From DASTHG01 sp041498155 (GTDB lineage: Bacteria; Gemmatimonadota; Gemmatimonadetes; Gemmatimonadales; GWC2-71-9), in NCBI GenBank assembly GCA_041498155.1, contig JBGQHV010000044.1, forward strand, positions 1 through 20,514: DNA of 20,514 nucleotides, given 5' to 3'. The translations under genes and the position numbers were made by a program. Positions 1 through 9,131 of the stretch are shown one piece after another. The notes under the pieces were generated by a model that was not told where the DNA came from, ran no database searches, and worked only from the letters and a program-made list of their open reading frames with translations. The stretch's first letter is position 1, and each line of letters starts with the position of its first letter.

Positions 1-654
1 ACGCACGCGTCCCTCCGGGGCGCTGGCGTAGACGGCCTCGTAAATGGACTCCGGCTCCACACCGTGCTCCAGGAGGGCCGCCGCGACGCGCAGCGCGCGC
101 GCGCTCGTATTCGAGAAGCGAAAGCCGCCCGTGTCGGTGAGGATCCCGACGTAGAGCGCCCGCGCCGCGTCGGTCGCGAGTGGCCACTCGAGGGCCGACG
201 CGAGGTCGAACACCAGCTCCGCCGTCGCCGTCGCCTCCGGCGCCACGAGGCGCGGGCCGTCGGGCAGGGTGCCGGGACTCACATGGTGATCGATGCAGGC
301 GACCGGCGCGCGCCGTTCATGCACCGCCTTCCCCAGGTCGCCCAGCCGCCCGAGGTCCGAGATGTCCACCACGATCACCACGTCGGCCCGCGCGATCTCC
401 CGTCCCGCGCGCTCGCTCGCGTCGGCGCCCGCCGGTACCAGGAACCCGAACCGCTCCGGGATGCCGGTCGGATTGGCGATCACGGGGTCGAGGCCCTGCG
501 AGCGCAGCAGGTGCCACAGCCCCACCTCGCTCCCCACCCCGTCGCCGTCGGCGTTGACGTGGGTCGTGAGGGCGACGCGCCACCCGGGCTTCAGGATCGC
601 GGCGATCTGGCGCGCGGCGGCCACTCTCTCTGGTGCAATGGGAATGGATTGCAT
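1..654 (-). CDS. DHH-family phosphoesterase, NrnA/RecJ-like (oligoribonuclease/pAp phosphatase type), partial at window edge
   Basis: The reading frame starts at the ATG at 654 and stays open to base 1, so the first 218 residues are present and the C-terminus lies outside the window. Near the N-terminus 'LTTHVNADGDGVGSE' is the metal-binding DHH motif I region. It is followed by 'ADVVIVVDISDLGRLG' (motif II Asp), 'CIDHHVSPGTLP' (the DHH motif proper) and 'LYVGILTDTGGFRFSNTS' (motif IV Asp). This order is typical of the NrnA branch, which hydrolyses short oligoribonucleotides and 3'-phosphoadenosine 5'-phosphate using Mn2+ in the cytoplasm. The DHHA1 substrate-binding domain would lie in the missing part. 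The gene is downstream of an APC permease with a 60-bp gap. I see no clear Shine-Dalgarno, but a TATCTT hexamer lies 6 nt before the ATG. Family assignment is firm; the exact substrate is inferred. Confidence 0.9.
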   Translation of the reverse strand, partial: MQSIPIAPERVAAARQIAAILKPGWRVALTTHVNADGDGVGSEVGLWHLLRSQGLDPVIANPTGIPERFGFLVPAGADASERAGREIARADVVIVVDISDLGRLGDLGKAVHERRAPVACIDHHVSPGTLPDGPRLVAPEATATAELVFDLASALEWPLATDAARALYVGILTDTGGFRFSNTSARALRVAAALLEHGVEPESIYEAVYASAPEGRVR

Positions 655-670
655 GCACACAAGATACCTG

Positions 671-706
671 CGTCGAGAAGAAAAGCCGACGTCCTTCGTC
701 TCGACG
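671..706. repeat. Short inverted repeat between permease 1 and the DHH gene
   Basis: Perfect 8-bp arms (CGTCGAGA at 671-678, TCTCGACG at 699-706) enclose a 20-nt spacer in the 60-bp gap between the permease stop and the DHH-phosphoesterase start. On the minus strand there is no T-run after the second arm, so it is a poor intrinsic terminator. It could be an operator or a leader structure, or chance. Confidence 0.3.
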
Positions 707-714
707 ATTCTCTT

Positions 715-2205
715 CTAGACGCCTTTTCGTCGTAGAACCGAATGCTTCCTGCTGTAGCCGAAGTAGATGGCGAACCCGATCAGCAGCCACACCAGGAGTC
801 GGATCCAGGTATCGGCCGGGAGAGTGAGCATCAGGCCGAAGCAGGTGAGAATCCCCATGATCGGCACGAACGGCACGAACGGCGTCCGGAACGGCCGCTC
901 GAGGTCCGGGCGCTTGGTGCGCAGGATCCAGACCCCGGCGCACACCAGGACGAATGCCAGCAGGGTACCGATGTTCACCAGCTGCCCCAGGAGCTGGAGC
1001 GGCAGCAACCCGCTGGCGAGCCCGACCGCGATGCCGGTGTAGATCGTCGACAGGTACGGGGTTCGCCGCGTAGGGTGGACCTTGCCCGCCCAGCGACCGA
1101 GCAGGCCGTCGCGCGACATCGCGAAGAACACCCGCGACTGCCCCAGCAGCATCACGAGGATCACCGAGCCCAGCCCCAGCACCGCCCCGATGTCGATGGC
1201 CACCTGGACGACCCAGGGCGCGTGGACCTGCTCCATCGCGTACGCCATCGGCGCCGGCACGTTGAGCTCGGTATAGGGCACCATGCCGGTGAGCACCGCC
1301 GATACGACCATGTAGAGCACCGTGCAGACGGCGAGCGATCCCAGGATGCCGATCGGCATGTCCTTCTGCGGATTCTTCGCTTCCTGCGCCGTCGTCGACA
1401 CGGCATCGAAGCCGATGTAGGCGAAGAAGACGAGACCCGCGCCGCGCAGCACGCCCGACCAGCCGAAGGTGCCCCAGGCGCCCGCGTTCGGCGGAATGAA
1501 CGGCTTCCAGTTGGACGGGGTGATGTGCGACAGGCCGACGACGACGACCAGCAGGACGATCGCGACCTTCAGGATGACGATGAAGTTGTTCACGCGCGCC
1601 GATTCGCGGATGCCAATCACCAGGACCGTCGACATCAACGCCACGATGATCACGGCGGGCAGGTTGACGATGCCGCCGGTCAGATTGAGTCCGGCATGCG
1701 CGCACGCGGGTGCGCCCATCGTGCCGACCTGCGCGGCGGTGCACCACACCGTGGGCGAGGCCGCGAGCCCCGGCGGGATGTGCACTCCGAAGAGGCCGAG
1801 CAGGGAAACGAAGAAGCCGGACCAGCCCACGGCGACGCCCGCGGCGCCCGCGGCGTACTCGAGCACCAGGTCCCAGCCGATGATCCAGGCGACGAGCTCG
1901 CCCATGGTGGCGTAGACATACGTGTAGGCGCTGCCAGCGACGGGGACGGCGCTCGCCATCTCGGCGTAACACAGTCCCGCGAAGGCGCAAGCGATGCCGA
2001 CCAGGCCCATCGAGATCGGCACCGCCGGCCCCGCATAGAGCGCCGCCGCCTGCCCGGTCAGGACGAAGATCCCCGCCCCGATGATCGCGCCGATCCCCAG
2101 CGTCACCAGGTTGAGCGGGCCGAGGGTCCGCTTGAGCGACGTTTCGCTCGTGGCCTCGGCCTCGGCGCGCAGGGTGGTGATGGACTTGGTGGCCCAGAGC
2201 GACAT
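715..2205 (-). CDS. APC-superfamily amino acid permease (cationic amino acid transporter / YfnA-like), paralogue 1
   Basis: This 496-residue polytopic inner-membrane protein has the APC signature 'GIGAIIGAGIFVLTG' in TM1 (residues about 37-51). It also has 'FFAYIGFDAVSTTAQEAKNPQKD' in the middle and about a dozen hydrophobic segments overall. The family imports amino acids, usually cationic or branched-chain, by proton symport or exchange; the substrate cannot be read from sequence. The ATG at 2205 is preceded by AGGA at a spacing of about 7 nt, which supports this start. It lies downstream of a LytTR/LytS two-component pair and is clearly paralogous to the permease at 4202-5656 (shared TM1 motif and shared 'EAKNPQKDMPIGI' loop). 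The N-terminal cytoplasmic part before TM1 is about 30 residues. Function as a permease is well supported; specificity is unknown. Confidence 0.92.
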   Translation of the reverse strand: MSLWATKSITTLRAEAEATSETSLKRTLGPLNLVTLGIGAIIGAGIFVLTGQAAALYAGPAVPISMGLVGIACAFAGLCYAEMASAVPVAGSAYTYVYATMGELVAWIIGWDLVLEYAAGAAGVAVGWSGFFVSLLGLFGVHIPPGLAASPTVWCTAAQVGTMGAPACAHAGLNLTGGIVNLPAVIIVALMSTVLVIGIRESARVNNFIVILKVAIVLLVVVVGLSHITPSNWKPFIPPNAGAWGTFGWSGVLRGAGLVFFAYIGFDAVSTTAQEAKNPQKDMPIGILGSLAVCTVLYMVVSAVLTGMVPYTELNVPAPMAYAMEQVHAPWVVQVAIDIGAVLGLGSVILVMLLGQSRVFFAMSRDGLLGRWAGKVHPTRRTPYLSTIYTGIAVGLASGLLPLQLLGQLVNIGTLLAFVLVCAGVWILRTKRPDLERPFRTPFVPFVPIMGILTCFGLMLTLPADTWIRLLVWLLIGFAIYFGYSRKHSVLRRKGV

Positions 2206-2288
2206 CGACGTTCCTGGCGTGAGTTACCGGCAATCTGCCAGGGGGAGCGCCGCTCGTAACCGGTTGCGGTGCGAGCGGGACAATTCCG

Positions 2289-2303
2289 CGTCCCAGGGGG
2301 ACG
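2289..2303. other. Small hairpin in the gap between the LytTR gene and permease 1
   Basis: A perfect 6-bp stem (CGTCCC / GGGACG) with a 3-nt loop lies 16 bp past the stop codon of the response-regulator gene. It could end transcription of the two-component operon, but no U-tract follows on the minus strand. The rest of the 113-bp gap (2206-2318) holds three GTTAC/GTAAC-type words (2223-2228, 2256-2261, 2312-2317). I see no convincing promoter in it. Confidence 0.25.
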
Positions 2304-2318
2304 GGACGGCGGGTTACG

Positions 2319-3032
2319 TCAGGAGCGATACACCCGTTCGCGATACCGCCGGCTGAGGCGCAGGCGCGCGCCGCCCGTGAGGATCACGAGGCCGTCGCCA
2401 TGGAACCAGGGTTGCAGCTCGCGGATTCGATCGAGGGCGACGATCTGGGAGCGGTTGATCCGGCGAAAATGCCGCGCGTCGAGCCGGGTTTCGAGCGCCC
2501 CGATGGAGGTCCGGAGCCGGTGCGCGACCTTGCCGACGTGGACCCGCACGTAGTTGCCCTGCGCTTCCAGCCAGTCCACCTCGTCCACGCGGACGAAGAA
2601 CGCTCGCCCACGCTCCCGCACGAGGAGGCGGGACAGTGGCGTCTCGGTCGTCGCCGCCGCGTCGCGCCGATCCAAACGGCGCCGGGCCCGCGCGATGGCG
2701 GCGCGAAACCGCTCCGGATCGATCGGCTTGAGCAGGTAGTCCACGGCCTCGCGACCGAACGCCGGCACCGCATAGCGCGCGTGTGCGGTCACGAAGATCA
2801 CCGCCGGCCGGCCCTCGGGCGGCAGGCCGTCCAGCAGCGCCAGGCCATCCGCCCCGGGGAGCTGGACGTCGAGCAGCAGCAAGTCGGGTGACAGCGACTC
2901 GATCCCCCGCCGTGCCGTCGGGACATCCCCGCAGGCGCCCACGACCTTCACGTCCGCCTCGCCGCGCAGCAGGCGGCGCAGGCGCCGCACCGCGAGCGGC
3001 TCGTCCTCGACCAGCAACGCCCGGATCGTCAC
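2319..3032 (-). CDS. LytTR-family DNA-binding response regulator
   Basis: This 237-residue cytoplasmic regulator has a receiver domain at residues 1-120: acidic pair E9/D10, phospho-acceptor D55 in 'LLLLDVQLP', T82, and K102 in 'DYLLKPID'. A LytTR DNA-binding domain follows (about 135-237), with 'VDEVDWLEAQGNYVRVH' and 'RINRSQIVALDRI', typical of AgrA/LytR/AlgR-type regulators. I chose the GTG at 3032: it overlaps the kinase stop in a GTGA tetranucleotide and places the receiver domain at the N-terminus. The frame is open further upstream to 3218, but that extension would lie inside the kinase gene and has no domain. It should be phosphorylated by the adjacent LytS-like kinase. The two flanking APC permeases are the obvious candidate targets, which is inference. 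Confidence 0.92.
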   Translation of the reverse strand: MTIRALLVEDEPLAVRRLRRLLRGEADVKVVGACGDVPTARRGIESLSPDLLLLDVQLPGADGLALLDGLPPEGRPAVIFVTAHARYAVPAFGREAVDYLLKPIDPERFRAAIARARRRLDRRDAAATTETPLSRLLVRERGRAFFVRVDEVDWLEAQGNYVRVHVGKVAHRLRTSIGALETRLDARHFRRINRSQIVALDRIRELQPWFHGDGLVILTGGARLRLSRRYRERVYRS

Positions 3033-4114
3033 GCGACCCGCGCCTCGCGATAGGGCAGCGACACCCGCACCAGCAGGCCCATCGGCGTCCCATCGAGGAA
3101 CTCGACGCGGTGCGTGTCCCCGTACAGCTGCTCCAAACGGGCCCGGGTGTTTGCGAGTCCGATCCCGCGTCGCGTCCCGCTGGGCGCGGCGGTCCCGAGA
3201 CCAGGCCCGTCGTCCCACACCTCGAGGCGGAGCGTATCGGCGTCGCGGCGCACCCGGATGCCCACCTCACCCGGGCCGGGTCGCGACGACACGCCGTGGC
3301 GGATGGCGTTCTCGACGAGCGGCAGCAGGATCATCGACGGGACGCGGGCGTCGCGCGCGTCGTTCGCCACCTCCCAGCGGACGCGCAGCCGATCCTGAAA
3401 GCGCACGGCTTCGATGTCGAGGTACCGATCCACCAGGTCCAGCTCGGTCGCCAGGGGCACCTCGGTCGCCCCGTCGGTCTCCAATGTACGACGCAGCAGG
3501 TCGGCGAGCCGTCCGACCATGCGCTCGGCCACGTCCGGGTCCTCGTGGATCAGCTCGGCGATCGCATTCAGCGTGTTGAACAGGAAGTGGGGACGCAGCT
3601 GCAGGGTCAGGGCCTGCAGACGAGCCTCGGCAACGCTCGTCTCGAGCTCCGCCGCCCGGACGCGATGCTCCTGCGCATCGCGCGCGTAGTCGCGCGCGTG
3701 GACCAGCGCGACGATCGCCCAGTAGATCAGCAGGTTCCAGTGGTAGGACGCGGCGAAGTTGTCCACCAGCTTGGGCAGAAACGGGTACGCCCCCGCGCCG
3801 CGCAGCACGACCTGCACCGCCGTGGACAGCACCAGGTGCAGGAACCCGAGCGTCAGGCTCGCGCCGAGGTGAATCGGGACCGCGCGCTCCCAGTTCTCCC
3901 GGTCGATCCGAAAGCGGCGCGCCAGCGCCCGCACCACGAGGGCGAGGATCCCCCACAGGTACCAGTCGGGCAGCTCCGAGCGGAGCGCCTGCCACCAGGT
4001 GGAGGGATGCGTCGAAAACCGCTGCTCGGCGAGGTAGAGCTGCGTCGAGAAGACCAGCCCCAGGAGGGTCCAGAGCGAGAAGTAGCCGAGTCGACCGCGG
4101 AGGCGCGACAGCAT
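3029..4114 (-). CDS. LytS/YpdA-type sensor histidine kinase (His_kinase + HATPase_c)
   Basis: This 361-residue membrane kinase has about four hydrophobic segments in residues 10-140. A short coiled-coil-like linker (about 142-170) follows, then the His_kinase domain with 'LRPHFLFNTLN' (phospho-acceptor His176). The ATPase domain shows the N box 'LLPLVENAIRHG' (N269), the G1 box 'DDGPGL' (301-306) and the G2 box 'GIGLANTRARL' (317-327). No PAS, GAF or large periplasmic sensor domain is present, so the signal is probably sensed in or at the membrane. It overlaps the LytTR gene by 4 bp, so the pair is translationally coupled. The ATG at 4114 lacks a Shine-Dalgarno, but a CATATT hexamer sits 5 nt before it. 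Function is firm for the pair; the signal is unknown. Confidence 0.92.
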   Translation of the reverse strand: MLSRLRGRLGYFSLWTLLGLVFSTQLYLAEQRFSTHPSTWWQALRSELPDWYLWGILALVVRALARRFRIDRENWERAVPIHLGASLTLGFLHLVLSTAVQVVLRGAGAYPFLPKLVDNFAASYHWNLLIYWAIVALVHARDYARDAQEHRVRAAELETSVAEARLQALTLQLRPHFLFNTLNAIAELIHEDPDVAERMVGRLADLLRRTLETDGATEVPLATELDLVDRYLDIEAVRFQDRLRVRWEVANDARDARVPSMILLPLVENAIRHGVSSRPGPGEVGIRVRRDADTLRLEVWDDGPGLGTAAPSGTRRGIGLANTRARLEQLYGDTHRVEFLDGTPMGLLVRVSLPYREARVA

Positions 4115-4149
4115 GGTGGAATATGCGCGGCGCGGATGTCCAAACGCGA

Positions 4150-4178
4150 GCGGCCGGCCCGAACACCGGGCCGGCCGC
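4150..4178 (-). terminator. Strong GC hairpin downstream of permease 2, probable terminator
   Basis: A perfect 12-bp inverted repeat (arms 4150-4161 and 4167-4178) with a 5-nt loop starts 24 bp past the stop codon of the 4202-5656 permease and before the kinase gene. On the minus strand a weak T-containing tail (GCGTTTGG) follows. The position fits a terminator or attenuator that separates permease 2 from the two-component operon. The missing long U-tract lowers certainty. Confidence 0.55.
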
Positions 4179-4201
4179 CGCCTGCGAGACCAGCTCGAAT
4201 G

Positions 4202-5656
4202 TCAGGCCTTCCGGGTCAGCTTCGAGTTCCGATATCCATAGATCGCATAGACCACCATGCCCACCCCGAACCAGATCAGCAATCGCTCCCAGGTCACGGG
4301 CGGCAACGCCTTCATCAGGTAGGCGGCCGAAAACGCGCCGGCCGGCGCCACGAACCACACGAGCGGCGTCTTGAACGTGCGCGGCAGATTCGGCTCGCGC
4401 ACGCGCAACACCAGGATGCCGATGGAGACGATGACGAACGCCAGCAGCGTGCCGATGGACACCAGGCTCGCCGCGTCGCGAATCGGCAGGATCGCCGCGA
4501 AGAACGCGACCGCGACACCTGTGACGATCGAGGTGATGTAGGGCGTCTGGAACTTCGGGTGGATCTTGTTGACGAACTGGGGCAGGAGGCCGTCCTTGGA
4601 CATCGTCCAGAAGACGCGCGACTGGCCGAGCAGCATGACCAGGATGACGGACGACAACCCGGCGATGGCGCCGAGCTTGATCAACGTCGACATCCAGCCC
4701 AGGCCGGCATGATCGGCGACCACCGCGATCGGGTCGGGGACGTTCAGGTCCTTGTAGCTCATGATGCCGGTCGCGATACCCGACACCAGGATGTAGAGGA
4801 CGGTGCAGATGAGGAGAGAGCCGATGATCCCGATCGGCATGTCCTTCTGCGGGTTCTTCGCCTCCTGCGCCGCGGTACTCACTGCGTCGAATCCGATATA
4901 GGCGAAGAACACAATCGCGGCACCGGTGAAGACGCCGCTCCAGCCGAACTCTCCGGCCACCGGGGCCCCGTCCTTGACCGTCTGGGGCGGGATGAAGGGA
5001 TGCCAGTTGGCCGGATTCACCGCGTGGGCGGCGGCGACGATGAACAGCAGCACGACGGCGACCTTCACCACCACGATGAAGCTGTTGACGTTGGCGGACT
5101 CCTTGATCCCGATGACCAGCAGTGCGGTGACCAGCGCGATAATGATGACGGCGGGGAGATTGAAGATCGCCGTGGACTGCGATCCGTCGGCACAGGTGAC
5201 GACCGCGCCGCGCGCCGCGGAGAGAGCGCAGGGCACGTTGATGCCGACGTCGTGCAGGAAGCTCACCACGTAGCCCGACCACCCGATCGCGACGGTGACC
5301 GCGCCGAGGGCGTACTCGAGGATCAGGTCCCATCCGATGATCCACGCGATCAGCTCACCCAGCGTGGCGTAGCCGTAGGTGTAGGCGCTCCCGGCCATGG
5401 GCACGAGCGAAGCGAACTCGGAGTAGCAGAGGGCCGCGAAGATCGACGCCACACCGGCGATGGCGAACGAGAGCACGACCGCCGGCCCCGAATTCAGCGC
5501 CGCCACCGTCCCGGTGAGGACGAAGATGCCGGTGCCGATGATGGCCCCGATGCCGAGGGTGGTCAGGTTGAGCGCGCCGAGGGCGCGCTTCAGGCTGTGG
5601 TCGGTCTCCGCTTCCTTCTGGAGATCGGTGACGCTTTTCCGTCGGAACAGATCCAT
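4202..5656 (-). CDS. APC-superfamily amino acid permease, paralogue 2
   Basis: This 484-residue inner-membrane permease has the APC TM1 signature 'GIGAIIGTGIFVLTG' (about 35-49), 'FFAYIGFDAVSTAAQEAKNPQKD' and about twelve hydrophobic segments. The family takes up amino acids by proton-coupled symport or exchange. I chose the ATG at 5656 (MDLFRRKS...): AGAGGG lies 5 nt upstream, and a good sigma70-type promoter lies at 5702-5730, inside the 26-codon extension that a start at 5734 would give. The gene is a close paralogue of the permease at 715-2205, on the other side of the LytS/LytTR pair. It differs in a longer hydrophilic loop near residues 150-170 that carries two Cys ('CALSAARGAVVTCADG'). 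Substrate is not determinable from sequence. Confidence 0.92.
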   Translation of the reverse strand: MDLFRRKSVTDLQKEAETDHSLKRALGALNLTTLGIGAIIGTGIFVLTGTVAALNSGPAVVLSFAIAGVASIFAALCYSEFASLVPMAGSAYTYGYATLGELIAWIIGWDLILEYALGAVTVAIGWSGYVVSFLHDVGINVPCALSAARGAVVTCADGSQSTAIFNLPAVIIIALVTALLVIGIKESANVNSFIVVVKVAVVLLFIVAAAHAVNPANWHPFIPPQTVKDGAPVAGEFGWSGVFTGAAIVFFAYIGFDAVSTAAQEAKNPQKDMPIGIIGSLLICTVLYILVSGIATGIMSYKDLNVPDPIAVVADHAGLGWMSTLIKLGAIAGLSSVILVMLLGQSRVFWTMSKDGLLPQFVNKIHPKFQTPYITSIVTGVAVAFFAAILPIRDAASLVSIGTLLAFVIVSIGILVLRVREPNLPRTFKTPLVWFVAPAGAFSAAYLMKALPPVTWERLLIWFGVGMVVYAIYGYRNSKLTRKA

Positions 5657-5701
5657 GCGCACCCTCTGGCGTAGTTTGGGATCGACGCGGAATCGGGCGC
5701 T

Positions 5702-5730
5702 AGAGTAGACCGCGGCCTCCGGCGTGTCAA
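5702..5730 (-). promoter_or_regulatory. Sigma70-type promoter of permease 2
   Basis: On the minus strand a perfect -35 TTGACA (5725-5730) is followed by a 17-bp spacer and a -10 TACTCT (5702-5707, TAnnnT form). The predicted transcription start near 5695 gives a leader of about 40 nt that contains the AGAGGG ribosome site. It lies in the 99-bp guaB-permease gap, 26 bp after the guaB stop. Confidence 0.7.
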
Positions 5731-5755
5731 GCACGGAAACGCGGTTGCAGCGCGA

Positions 5756-7213
<1,458 letters not shown>

Positions 7214-7218
7214 AGCGG

Positions 7219-7247
7219 AAGTTACGTCTGGGGGTGCGTTTCCTCAA
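7219..7247 (-). promoter_or_regulatory. guaB: Candidate guaB promoter placed for a leaderless transcript
   Basis: On the minus strand the -35-like TTGAGG (7242-7247), a 17-bp spacer and the -10-like TAACTT (7219-7224) are followed after 5 nt by the guaB ATG. The expected transcription start therefore falls on or next to the A of the start codon. The region between has no ribosome-binding site, which fits. Confidence 0.5.
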
Positions 7248-7263
7248 CGGCGGGCGTTGGGAC

Positions 7264-7761
7264 TCACATGCGGCCCAGCACCTTCTCAGCGAACGCCCGG
7301 GCCCGCGCCTGGAGTTTCCCTTTCGAGCTGAAGTCACTGATCGTCACCGTGACGACGTCGGTTCCGTGAACGACCACCAGGTTCCCGCGGGTGGCGCCCG
7401 CGGCCAGCCACAGCGCCCGATCCCCCAGTCCGCCGACCGGCTGCGAGCTCTTCTGGGCGGCGAAGAAGTCGTATTGCGCGGTGCTGCCACGCGAGATGCG
7501 ATAGGTGGCCGTGGTCCCGTGAAACGCATCGCCCAGGGCGGGTTCGATGCTGCACGTCGGACCGCCCGACGGCTCGCGCCGGTAGCGCGACGGCTGTGCC
7601 AACGCCACCGACGCCTCGGCCTCCGTGATGAAGCTGCACCCACTGCGCGGCGGGACGGCCCGCGCCCCTTCCGCCGATGTGGCGGCCGAATCCCGAGTCG
7701 CGGCGGCCCGCTCCGCCCCGTGCGAGCAGGCCGCCACCGAGAAGGCGAGCCCGACCGTCAC
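7264..7761 (-). CDS. Small putative lipoprotein of unknown function
   Basis: This is a 165-residue protein that I do not recognise as a family. The N-terminus 'MTVGLAFSVAAC' has a lipobox-like VAAC with Cys12, followed by an Ala/Ser/Arg-rich linker (13-38). A folded-looking domain has paired cysteines ('GCSFITEAEASVALAQP' and 'PTCSIEP') and ends in '...KLQARARAFAEKVLGRM'. The 'CSFITEAEASVAL' region resembles the N-terminus of DUF3558-type small exported proteins, but this is only an impression. The GTG at 7761 overlaps the upstream gene's stop in GTGA, so translation is coupled. The signal peptide is very short and lacks a positive n-region, so either the export prediction or the start could be wrong. 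It lies 50 bp before guaB. Confidence 0.7.
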   Translation of the reverse strand: MTVGLAFSVAACSHGAERAAATRDSAATSAEGARAVPPRSGCSFITEAEASVALAQPSRYRREPSGGPTCSIEPALGDAFHGTTATYRISRGSTAQYDFFAAQKSSQPVGGLGDRALWLAAGATRGNLVVVHGTDVVTVTISDFSSKGKLQARARAFAEKVLGRM

Positions 7762-8105
7762 GATTTTGATGGCGGCGTCTCCGGGGGCGGGGGAGATTGG
7801 GTGTCGTCGGCCGGTTTCCGGCGCACTTCGTCCACCGCCGCCTTCCCCGCCGCCGCCAGCCCCTCGAAGAACTTTCCCGCCTTCCCCACGGCGTCCATCG
7901 TCCCCTTGATGATGGTCACGGGAACGCGCCCGGCGCGCATCGTGTCTTCCAGCGTCTCCGCCACCTTCTGAAACGCGGGTGCGCCCGCCGGCCGCTCGGC
8001 GTACTTGGACTCGAGGAACTCGACGTAGTCGAGGACCTGGTACACCTTGTCCTCGGGCAGCGTCTCGAGCTTGCGCAGCATGCGCTCGCGCAGAATGTCG
8101 TTCAT
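7758..8105 (-). CDS. Small DUF2281-like protein with a proline-rich tail
   Basis: This is a 115-residue soluble protein. The N-terminal 35 residues ('RKLETLPEDKVYQVLDYVEFLESKYAE' type, split here for length) follow the 'LPeelqqevLdFieFLxxKy' pattern of DUF2281, a short helical module found in many small bacterial proteins of unknown role. An amphipathic Ala/Gly/Lys-rich helix region ('GTMDAVGKAGKFFEGLAAAGK') follows, then a Pro-rich tail. The ATG at 8105 overlaps the stop of the SH3 gene in ATGA, and its own stop overlaps the lipoprotein start in GTGA. It therefore sits in the middle of a three-gene translationally coupled unit. DUF2281 modules sometimes occur in toxin-antitoxin contexts, but no toxin-like partner is visible here. 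Confidence 0.75.
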   Translation of the reverse strand: MNDILRERMLRKLETLPEDKVYQVLDYVEFLESKYAERPAGAPAFQKVAETLEDTMRAGRVPVTIIKGTMDAVGKAGKFFEGLAAAGKAAVDEVRRKPADDTQSPPPPETPPSKS

Positions 8106-9121
8106 GGCTGTACCTCGAGCGAGACGAGATCCACGACGGGATTGCCGACGAAGCGGCTGCGTCCCGTGCGCACCCGGGCGGTGACCTGGACGGTGGCCAG
8201 CGGGGGCAGCGCCTCCACCGCGGCGCGATTCGATTCGGGGACGATCACGTACACGAAGCTCCGCTCCGGCACCGGCCCACGCGCCAGCAGGTACATCGCG
8301 CCATCCGGAATGTCTGGGCGCAGATCATCGGCGGTGCGCAGGGCGATGATCTGCAGCGTCCAGCGCAGCGTCTGGCCCACGTAGCGGTCCGGCTCCGCCC
8401 GCAGCTCGGCCGCGCTCACGCCGATGAGCACCCCGGCCGGCGCCGATTGCAGGTCGGCCGTCTTGACCCAGCCCTCGACCTGCACGCGCGTCCAGTCGCC
8501 GGTCCGTCCCAGCACGGTGAGCGGCGCCCCCGACGCGAGCGTCCCGTCTGCCGCGCCGTCGGGCGCGCGGAACACCGTCGTGGAGCGCGCCGCCTGGACC
8601 CGGGTCGGGTCGACGACGGTGGCGCCCGTGTCCGGTCGCGCGGAGGCGGGTCGCGGCGACGGACTCCCGCCGGGTCGCGGTGCCGGTGTGGAAGCCGCCG
8701 CCACGGGCTGGAGCGCGGCGCGGCGCATCCAGCCTTGCCGCCGCACGTGCACCCATCGGTCCTGCTCGCCGACCTTGTCGAGCGCGAAGCCGATGACCAG
8801 ATGCGCGACCACGTCGCCCGCGGGCGCCGCCCGCAGGTTCTCCGACGGCGCCTTCGTGACCGCGAGGTCGAACCCGGCCACGCTGGTGGGACCGAGCGAG
8901 CTCTTGAAGATCCAACCGTCGAGTGTGACCGGCACCCAGTCGTTTTGCGGAGGGCCCTGATCTACCACGGCACCCGCTTCGAGCTGCGCGAGCCGTTTTC
9001 CCGCCGCCGCCTGATAGAACCATTCACCCGCGGTGGCGACACGGGCCCGGGTCTGGGCGGCGAGCGGAGCGACGCAACAGGCGACAACTGGTAGGACGCG
9101 CAGCGCGCGGATAGATTGCAT
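8102..9121 (-). CDS. Exported SH3-like domain protein
   Basis: This 339-residue protein has an N-terminal signal sequence ('MQSIRALRVLPVVACCVAPLAAQ'). It can be read as a Sec signal cleaved near AAQ, or as a lipoprotein signal with VVAC at Cys15. Two SH3b-like modules follow. The first is at about 28-90 ('WVPVTLDGWIFKSSLG') with a second half-repeat at about 95-140 ('ENLRAAPAGDVVAHL...WVHVRRQGWMRRAAL'). After a Pro/Ser/Arg linker (about 140-165) comes another at about 170-225 ('GDWTRVQVEGWVKTADLQ'). A C-terminal domain (about 230-339) is unassigned. SH3b domains usually bind cell-wall or protein ligands in the periplasm. The ATG at 9121 is preceded by GAAGGGG. The frame is open up to 9496 but would run antisense into gpmI. 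It is the first gene of the left block, 10 bp from the gpmI start. Confidence 0.85.
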   Translation of the reverse strand: MQSIRALRVLPVVACCVAPLAAQTRARVATAGEWFYQAAAGKRLAQLEAGAVVDQGPPQNDWVPVTLDGWIFKSSLGPTSVAGFDLAVTKAPSENLRAAPAGDVVAHLVIGFALDKVGEQDRWVHVRRQGWMRRAALQPVAAASTPAPRPGGSPSPRPASARPDTGATVVDPTRVQAARSTTVFRAPDGAADGTLASGAPLTVLGRTGDWTRVQVEGWVKTADLQSAPAGVLIGVSAAELRAEPDRYVGQTLRWTLQIIALRTADDLRPDIPDGAMYLLARGPVPERSFVYVIVPESNRAAVEALPPLATVQVTARVRTGRSRFVGNPVVDLVSLEVQP

Positions 9122-9131
9122 CCCCTTCAAT
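9122..9131. promoter_or_regulatory. 10-bp divergent junction between the two transcription blocks
   Basis: Only 10 bp separate the start codon of the SH3 gene (minus) from that of gpmI (plus). Each gene's promoter must lie inside the other's coding sequence or overlap its start codon. A minus-strand CATATT (9129-9134) covers the gpmI ATG, and a plus-strand TAGATT (9112-9117) lies just inside the SH3 start. No clear -35 box accompanies either, so these are weak candidates. Confidence 0.4.

Noticed and set aside
317..2233. A 638-codon minus-strand frame overlapping permease 1
   Set aside because: It is the out-of-frame shadow of permease 1 and the DHH gene, with Arg/Gly-rich composition and no motif.
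2783..5674. A 963-codon open frame on the plus strand
   Set aside because: It runs antisense through the LytTR, LytS and permease 2 genes, has low-complexity Arg/Asp/His-rich composition and no domain. It is a product of high GC in the shadow frame.
5657..5734. N-terminal extension of permease 2 to the ATG at 5734
   Set aside because: The TTGACA-17-TACTCT promoter lies inside it, and the ATG at 5656 has its own AGAGGG site and starts at the usual distance from TM1.
7758..8105. DUF2281-like protein as an antitoxin of a toxin-antitoxin pair
   Set aside because: Neither neighbour resembles a PIN, RelE or other toxin; one is an exported SH3 protein, the other a lipoprotein.
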